Of a DNA stretch of 5,341 bases, positions 1 to 5,341 are shown one piece after another. Position numbers and translations under genes: made by a program. The stretch lies in assembly GCA_001313065.1 (NCBI GenBank), contig BBFD01000283.1:1-5341 (forward strand), given 5' to 3'. This DNA is from Silvimonas sp. JCM 19000. Its GTDB lineage: Bacteria; Pseudomonadota; Gammaproteobacteria; Burkholderiales; Chitinibacteraceae. The stretch's first letter is position 1. Each line of letters opens with the position of its first letter. The notes under the pieces are model-generated. The model was given only the letters and a program-made list of their open reading frames with translations, was not told where the DNA came from and searched no databases.

Positions 1-503
1 CTCCGCGATCGCATCCGGGCTCAGCGGGTTGCTGGCGGCGGCGTCGCGGCTGTCCGGCATCAAACGCGCCAGACGTTGTTCGAGTTGGGTCAGCGTATCG
101 CCGCCCTTGTTCTTGAGCGAATCCGCCACATGGCTGGCGGTCAGGCTTTCTTCGTAGTCATCATTCGCCACCAGCTGAGTTCGCCGATGGACTTGTTGAC
201 CGGATAAAACCCCGCCTTGCCATGATTGCCCTGCAGGCGCTGATTGAAGGTTTCCAGAAACTGCTGGCGGAACGCGCCCAGGATGGCGGTCTTTTTTGGA
301 TTGCGCCTCGGCGCGGGCGGCAAAGTAGGTATCACGCAACTGCATGTCGTGCGTGTCTTCGGCCAGATCAAAAAAAAGGTGGCTTCAAGTTGCGTAAAGA
401 ACCCTTCCAGCGACTGCGTCAGTAGCTGTAGCGCCAGGTCTCGGCACGCGACCAGCGTGTCGCCTGGCGGCGCAGTCGTCTTGTAGTTACGGGCGGGGGT
501 CAT
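1..503 (-). CDS. DUF1631 family protein, N-terminal part, frameshifted
   Basis: Function is unknown; this is the N-terminal ~167 residues of a DUF1631 (PF07793) family protein, recalled as usually 700 or more residues, so most of it lies beyond the left edge. The start at 503 is supported by GGAGAG four bases upstream. After frame repair, visible family-like stretches are LVACRDLALQLLTQSLEGFF near the N-terminus, then ATFFDLAEDTHDM, FRQQFLETFNQR, GELSLVANDDYEESL and NPLSPDAIAE; the ELSLV..DD.EESL block is the most characteristic. No signal peptide or membrane segment is seen. Three shifts break the frame: the T-run at 377-370 (coding sense; 8 present, 6 or 9 fit), the A-run at 297-292 (6 present, 5 or 8 fit), and one base missing between 174 and 173 (AGC[C/T]TG for Ser-Leu). 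Read literally, the frame ends after 120 codons at 141. The family call is by remembered motif similarity, not a search; the frameshifts look like sequence error because the conserved text resumes at once after each. Confidence 0.8.
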
Positions 504-507
504 GCAA

Positions 508-513
508 CTCTCC
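508..513 (-). promoter_or_regulatory. Ribosome binding site of the DUF1631 gene
   Basis: On the minus strand GGAGAG lies four bases before the ATG at 503-501. It is a good Shine-Dalgarno match with slightly short spacing, and it decides the start of the DUF1631 reading frame. Confidence 0.65.
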
Positions 514-760
514 GTTTGGACGTTCTATAGGCAGGTTACGCCACATATTAGCGGCTAGTGATATTGGTGCGCCATACCGCCCGGCATCCAGAACCGCAGT
601 TTCATCGGTGTCCGATTGCAGCTTGCCTGCCACGGCAAAACCGCTGGCCCGGGCGTGGGGGGGCGCTGACCTGTGCACCAGGCCAAATGGCTGTCGTCAC
701 GCCTAGCACGCCCGGCAAAGTACGGCCGTTCAGGATGTTCCCTAATGGGGTTTCCACCTG

Positions 761-788
761 TTGGCGCGCTTTTGAAGGCGGGTATAGA
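761..788 (+). promoter_or_regulatory. Candidate sigma-70 promoter for the NAD-GDH gene
   Basis: TTGGCG (761-766) and TATAGA (783-788) each match four of six consensus bases and are 16 bases apart. This would start transcription near 795 and leave a leader of about 70 bases before the ATG at 865. Matches of this quality occur by chance, so it is only a candidate. A sigma-54 reading of the same TTGGCG region was rejected because the -12 GC is absent. Confidence 0.25.
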
Positions 789-851
789 GTCGGCCTGGCA
801 TCACGGCACATTAAAAAAAATACCTCGTTACACGACAGCTCTGCTTCGATC

Positions 852-859
852 AAGGAAGG
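852..859 (+). promoter_or_regulatory. Ribosome binding site of the NAD-GDH gene
   Basis: The purine-rich AAGGAAGG ends five bases before the ATG at 865. It is a strong Shine-Dalgarno match with good spacing. It fixes the start there and not at in-frame upstream ATGs such as 673, which lack family-like sequence. Confidence 0.8.
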
Positions 860-864
860 CTGAA

Positions 865-3800
865 ATGACCACGAATACCCCTCTCCCGGCGCAACACATC
901 GCCCTACTGGAGAGCCTTGGCACGCTGGTGCCGAGTGAGCTACATAAACTGCTGTTCGCATATTACGCTGATTTGCCTCCAGAAGATTACTCTTCTCGTC
1001 AGCCCGTTGACTGGACGGGGGCGTTTCAAGCCCATATCCGTCTTGGTCATCAGCGTCAGCCCCAGGAAACCCTGTTGCGGTTTATAACCCGACCCCACCC
1101 GATCATGGCTGGCAATCCAGCCACACCGTGGTAGAGCTGATTACGCCCGATATGCCGTTCCTGGTAGACACCGTCGGCATGGCATTAGCCCGGCTGGGTT
1201 ATACCGTGCATCTGGTGTTGCATCCTGTGTTGCACATAACACGCAACGCACAAGGTGAAGTGGCCGACACCCATGGCGGCAGCCCGAATCGTGGATGCAT
1301 TTTGAAATTGATCGCGAAAGTGACGCCACCGCGTTGCATCAAATCGAACAAGAAATCACCCTGGCGCTGGAAGCGCTGACCACCGCAGTCGGCGACTGGC
1401 CTGCCATGACGGCACGTATCGCACTGTGTCGCCAGCAACTGCACGCAGCGCCACCGCCCTTGCCCGCCGCCGAAACCGCCGAGACCCTGGCCTTTATCGA
1501 CTGGCTGCTCGACGACCACTTTGTCATTCTCGGTTGCCGCGATTACCGCTTTACGCCCGACCACCAGACCCTGCAAATCGAACCCGGCTCCGGTCTGGGT
1601 CTGCTGCGCGACGAAGGCGTCGGCGGCCCGTCGCGCACCTTTGCAGCGCTGACACCCGAACTGCGCGCACTGGCCTATACCGCGCAGTCGCAACTGATCC
1701 TGACCAAGGCCGACACCCGCTCCATCGTGCACCGCCCGGTTTACCTTGATATGGTCTGCATCAAGCAGATCGACGCGTCAGGTGTAGTGGGCGAATTGCG
1801 CATCATCGGCCTTTACACCGCCAGCGCTTACACGCAACCGCCGCGTGATGTGCCGGTGCTACGCCGCAAGATAGATGCCGTGCTGCAGGCCAGCGGCGCT
1901 GATCTCACCGGCCATCGCGGCAAAGCGCTGCTCAACGTGCTGGATACTTATCCGCGCGACGAATTGATGGAAACCAGCGAAGCCGAATTGCTGCGCATGG
2001 CGCTGGCCGTGGTGGCGCTGCATGAACGTGCCCGCGTGCGCTTGTTTTTTCCGCGAAGATATTTATCGCCGTTACGTCTCGGCCATGCTGTACGTGCCGC
2101 GTGACAACTACACCACCGAAGTGCGCATGCGCGTGCAGCAGTTGCTGCTGGACAAGATCGGCGGTGAAAGCTGCGAATTTAACGTGCTGCTCAATGACAG
2201 CCCGTTGGCACGCATACACTTTATTGTGCGACTCGGTCACAAAGGCCCGGCCGCTTACCAGCCCGCCGAGATCGAAGCCGAAGTCGCCATCATCGCCCAA
2301 CGCTGGCCCGATGAATTGCGGGCGCAATTGCTGCAACACAGTGGCGAAGAGCGCGGCTCGACCTTGTACCAGCGCTATCAACGCGCCTTCCCCGCGGGCT
2401 ATATGGCGGACTTTGCCGCGCGCGTTGCCGTCTACGACATCGACATGCTGGAGCAGGCAGAACGGCAATCCGCCATGCAAGCCTCGCTGGCACCGGCCAG
2501 CAGCACCGACACCCGCATGTGGCGGCTCAAGCTGTTCAATAACAGTGACATCGCAATCTCGGATTACACCCCCTTGCTGGAAAACATGGGCGTGCGCGTG
2601 CTGGATGAGCGCCCCTATGTGCTGCGGCTGGAACAAGATCGCAAGGCGTGGATTATCGATATCGGCATCCAGCTGCCCGCCGCTGGCGCGCTGGAAGACG
2701 CTGCCGCGCGTGACCGGGTACTGCAAGCGTTCCGTGCCGCCTTTGCCAATGTGTGCGAAAGCGATCCGTTCAACAAACTGGTCTTGCAAGCCGAGCTGAG
2801 CTGGCGCGATGTGGTGGTGTTGCGCGCGTATGCGCGTTATCTGAAGCAGATCAACCTGCGTTACGCCATCGAAACGCTGGCCGATTGCTTGTTGCACCAC
2901 GCCGATATCGCGCGGGATCTGAGCGCCTTGTTCCATGCCCGCCTTAGCCCGGAGCATGCTGACGACGCTGGCGCTGAAGTCATCAAGACGCGCTTGCAGG
3001 CCGCCATCAGCGCCCTGCCCAGTGTCGACGAAGAAAAAAATCCTGACCGGCTTTGTGGCCGCCATCGACGCCACGCTGCGTACCAACCACTTTCAGCGCG
3101 ATGCCCACGGCCAGCACAAGCCGTGGCTGTCGTTCAAGCTGGAATCGGCGCGCATCCCCGGCATGCCGCAGCCGGTGCCGCTGTATGAAATCTTTGTCTA
3201 TGGCACCGAAGTCGAAGGGGTGCATTTGCGCGGCGGCAAAGTGGCGCGCGGCGGTTTGCGCTGGAGTGATCGGCGCGAAGATTTCCGCACCGAAGTGCTC
3301 GGTCTGGTCAAGGCGCAGATGGTCAAAAACACCGTGATCGTGCCGGTGGGTTCCAAAGGCGGCTTTGTCGTCAAGAACGCACCAACCGAGCGCGATGCCT
3401 TTATGGCCAAAGGCGTGGAGTGCTACCAGACCTTTATCCGCGGCTTGCTTGATCTGACCGACAACCTGGTAGAAGGCAAAGTGGTGCCGCCAGCGGGCGT
3501 ACGCCGTCGCGACGAGGACGATCCCTATCTGGTGGTCGCGGCCGATAAAGGCACCGCCACTTTCTCCGATATCGCCAACGGCCTGGCCGCCGAATATGGC
3601 TTCTGGCTGGACGACGCCTTTGCCAGCGGGGGATCAGTCGGTTACGACCATAAAAAAAATGGGCATTACCGCGCGCGGCGCCTGGGTTTCGGTGGAACGC
3701 CACTTCCGCGAAATGGGCGTCGATGTGGCACGCGATGCGTTTAGCGTGGCTGGCATCGGTGATATGTCGGGCGATGTGTTCGGCAATGGCTTGCTGCGCA

Positions 3801-5341
3801 GCACCGCCACCCGTCTGGTGGCGGCGTTTGATCATCGCCACATCTTTATCGACCCGAACCCGGATGCGGCGCTGTCGTTCAAGGAACGCGAACGCATGTT
3901 TGCCCTACCGCGCTCGTCCTGGGCTGACTACAACAGCGCGCTGATTTCGGAGGGCGGTGGAGTGTGGCCGCGCACAGCCAAGAGCATCCCGCTGTCGCCG
4001 CAAATGCAGGCGCTGTTGCAGGTTGAGGACAGCGCGCTGGAACCGAACCTGCTGATCCAGGCCATCCTCAAAGCGCCGGTCGATCTGCTGTACAACGGCG
4101 GCATCGGTACCTATATCAAGGCCAGCAGCCAGAGCCACAGTGACGCCAGCGATCGTGCCAATGATCCCGTGCGCATCGATGGCCGCGAATTACGCTGCAA
4201 GGTGTTTGCCGAAGGCGGCAACCTGGGCATGACGCAATCCGGCCGTATCGAATATGCACTGCATGGTGGCCGTATCCATACCGATGCAATTGATAACTCG
4301 GCGGGCGTGGATTGTTCGGACCATGAGGTCAATATCAAGATTCTGCTGAACCGCATCGTGGCCGGCGGCGATCTGACGCAAAAGCAGCGCAATAGCGTGC
4401 TGGCGGATATGACCGAAGACGTGGGCCGGCTGGTGCTGCGCGATAACGAATTGCAAACGCTGGCCTTGTCACTGGAACATGCCGAAGCGCGCTCTTTGTT
4501 GCCGGTGCATCAACGCTTTATGCAGCGCATGGAAGCCGCGGGCAAATTGTCGCGGCGGCTGGAATATCTGCCACCGACAGTCAGTGCCTGGAACGGCAGC
4601 AAACGCAGCAAGGGCTGACGCGCCTGAACTGGCCGTGCTGCTGGCGTATGCCAAGATCGTGCTCAATAACGATCTGCTGGCCAGCGATCTGCCTGACCAC
4701 GCGCATTGGGACGCGCAACTGGCCGATTACTTTCCGGCTTTGCTGCGCGAGCGCTTTAGCGGCCGTCTGCGCGAGCACCCGCTGCGCCGCGAAATCATCG
4801 CCACCGTACTGACCAATCACGTGGTCAATCGCCAGGGCATCAGTTTTGTGTTCCGCCTGAGCGAAGAAACCGAACGCCATCCGGCCGCCGTGATCGACGC
4901 ATTCAGCCAGGCCCAGGCCTTGCTGGATAGCGAACGGCTGGCGCGCGCAGCGGAGCAATTACCACCCGCCGTACCCACCAAAGTGCAATACGCCATGCTG
5001 CAATTGCTGCGGCGGCAAACCGAACGCGCCACGCGTTGGGTATTGCAGGCGGGCGAACAGGACGCAGCCTTTGTAGAAGCGGTGACGCATGCCTTGCAAG
5101 GGCTGGCCGACTGGTTGCGCCATCCCGAGCATAACCATGAGTTGCGCGATGCATGGCTGAGCGCGGGCGTGCCGATTGGTCTCGCGGCGCAGGTGTTGGC
5201 GCTGGCCTATGCCGGGCCGGTGCTGGAACTGGCGCGCGATGTCAGCTTGCGCACCGCCTTGAGCGAGCGCCTGCAGCTGTTCTTACAATCGGGCGAGGCG
5301 CTTGGCTTTGACTGGATGGCCGGCGCCATTGAGCAACTGCC
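865..5341 (+). CDS. gdhB: NAD-specific glutamate dehydrogenase, large (~180 kDa) type, frameshifted, 3' end missing
   Basis: It converts L-glutamate and NAD+ to 2-oxoglutarate, ammonium and NADH in the cytoplasm, a catabolic step joining amino acids to the TCA cycle. The family (Bac_GDH, PF05088) is about 1,600 residues; some 1,492 are here after frame repair. Repaired positions: ACT-like region from ~89 ([16 protein letters not shown]), [10 protein letters not shown] ~142, [10 protein letters not shown] ~410, third ACT-like region ~553 ([16 protein letters not shown]), TLRTNHFQ ~737. The catalytic core has [15 protein letters not shown] ~796, PVGSKGGF ~827 (Lys831 matches the lysine of the GDH-type KGG motif), [12 protein letters not shown] ~891, [15 protein letters not shown] ~926, the nucleotide-binding [12 protein letters not shown] ~964, DPNPD ~995, NGGIGTYIK ~1077 and EGGNLG ~1116. 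The C-terminal domain has [13 protein letters not shown] ~1250. Seven shifts break the frame: one base lost near 1080, 1286, 4572 and 4625; one gained in 2045-2050 (T6 for 5), 3034-3040 (A7 for 6) and 3652-3659 (A8 for 7). Read literally, translation stops at 1134 after 89 residues. All motifs are intact, so error is likelier than decay. Assignment is very secure. Confidence 0.95.

Larger units (their letters stand above)
504..864. other. Divergent intergenic region, no gene seen
   Basis: This 361-bp stretch separates the start codons of two genes that point away from each other, so it must carry promoters for both. Open frames crossing it on either strand encode peptides of no recognisable family and lack convincing starts. 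It holds a 7-G run (657-663) and an 8-A run (813-820), whose lengths are doubtful given the indel pattern elsewhere in the window. A short hairpin is possible at 623-638 (TTGCC, 6-base loop, GGCAA) but has no following U-run. On the minus strand TAATAT (550-545) and TATAGA (529-524) resemble -10 boxes for the DUF1631 gene, but neither has a fitting -35 box. No riboswitch, tRNA or clear operator was recognised. Confidence 0.6.

Noticed and set aside
623..638. Hairpin TTGCC-loop-GGCAA as a terminator or attenuator
   Set aside because: Only a five-base stem, no U-run on either strand, and it lies upstream of any likely GDH transcript start.
761..777. Sigma-54 promoter (TTGGCGCGCTTTTGAAG)
   Set aside because: The -24-like TGG is present, but spacing to TTG is one base short and the -12 GC is missing.
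558..863. 101-codon open frame on the plus strand in the intergenic region
   Set aside because: No convincing ribosome binding site and no recognisable protein features; composition is like a chance frame in GC-rich DNA.
673..864. In-frame extension of the GDH upstream of 865 (ATG at 673)
   Set aside because: The extra residues show no family resemblance, and the ATG at 865 has a strong, well-spaced ribosome binding site.
1199..1732. 177-codon open frame on the minus strand
   Set aside because: It lies antisense to the conserved N-terminal GDH region and has no recognisable protein motif.
1932..3086. Long 384-codon open frame on the minus strand
   Set aside because: It is the antisense shadow of the GDH gene, whose plus-strand product is unmistakable here; such shadows are common in GC-rich genes.
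865..4618. Split GDH encoded as several separate subunits or by programmed frameshifting
   Set aside because: Seven shifts in both directions, without start signals at the breaks and each falling inside a conserved motif, do not fit known programmed frameshifting or subunit splitting.

Overview
The window holds two divergently transcribed protein-coding genes separated by a 361-bp non-coding gap, and both run off the ends of the window. On the minus strand (503 to 1) is the N-terminal part of a DUF1631 family protein. On the plus strand (865 to 5341) is about 1,490 residues of the large bacterial NAD-specific glutamate dehydrogenase (the ~180 kDa GdhB type), lacking only roughly the last 100 residues. 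The gene content, GC-rich codon use and DUF1631 plus large NAD-GDH pairing suggest a proteobacterium, most likely beta- or gamma-. I cannot place it more exactly from the sequence alone.

The main peculiarity is that neither gene can be read in one frame. The GDH is split over three frames by seven single-base shifts (near 1080, 1286, 2045-2050, 3034-3040, 3652-3659, 4572 and 4625). The DUF1631 gene has three more (near 370-377, 292-297 and 173-174). When each shift is repaired, family motifs continue without a gap or lost residue, and I find no in-frame stop in any repaired segment. All five A/T homopolymers of six or more bases inside the two genes sit exactly at frameshift points, and in the GDH each is one base too long. 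The other five shifts are single-base losses in GC-rich context. This looks like indel error in an unpolished or low-coverage assembly, not a decaying gene, although real pseudogenisation or slippage cannot be excluded from sequence alone.

Layout: 1-503 DUF1631 protein (minus, C-terminus beyond the left edge); 504-864 divergent intergenic region with one weak promoter candidate for the GDH and a clear ribosome binding site for each gene; 865-5341 NAD-GDH (plus, C-terminus beyond the right edge). The GDH oxidatively deaminates glutamate to 2-oxoglutarate and ammonium with NAD+, feeding amino-acid carbon into the TCA cycle. DUF1631 has no known function that I can name, and nothing here links the two genes beyond adjacency. 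I found no mobile element, CRISPR array, RNA gene or new multi-gene system.
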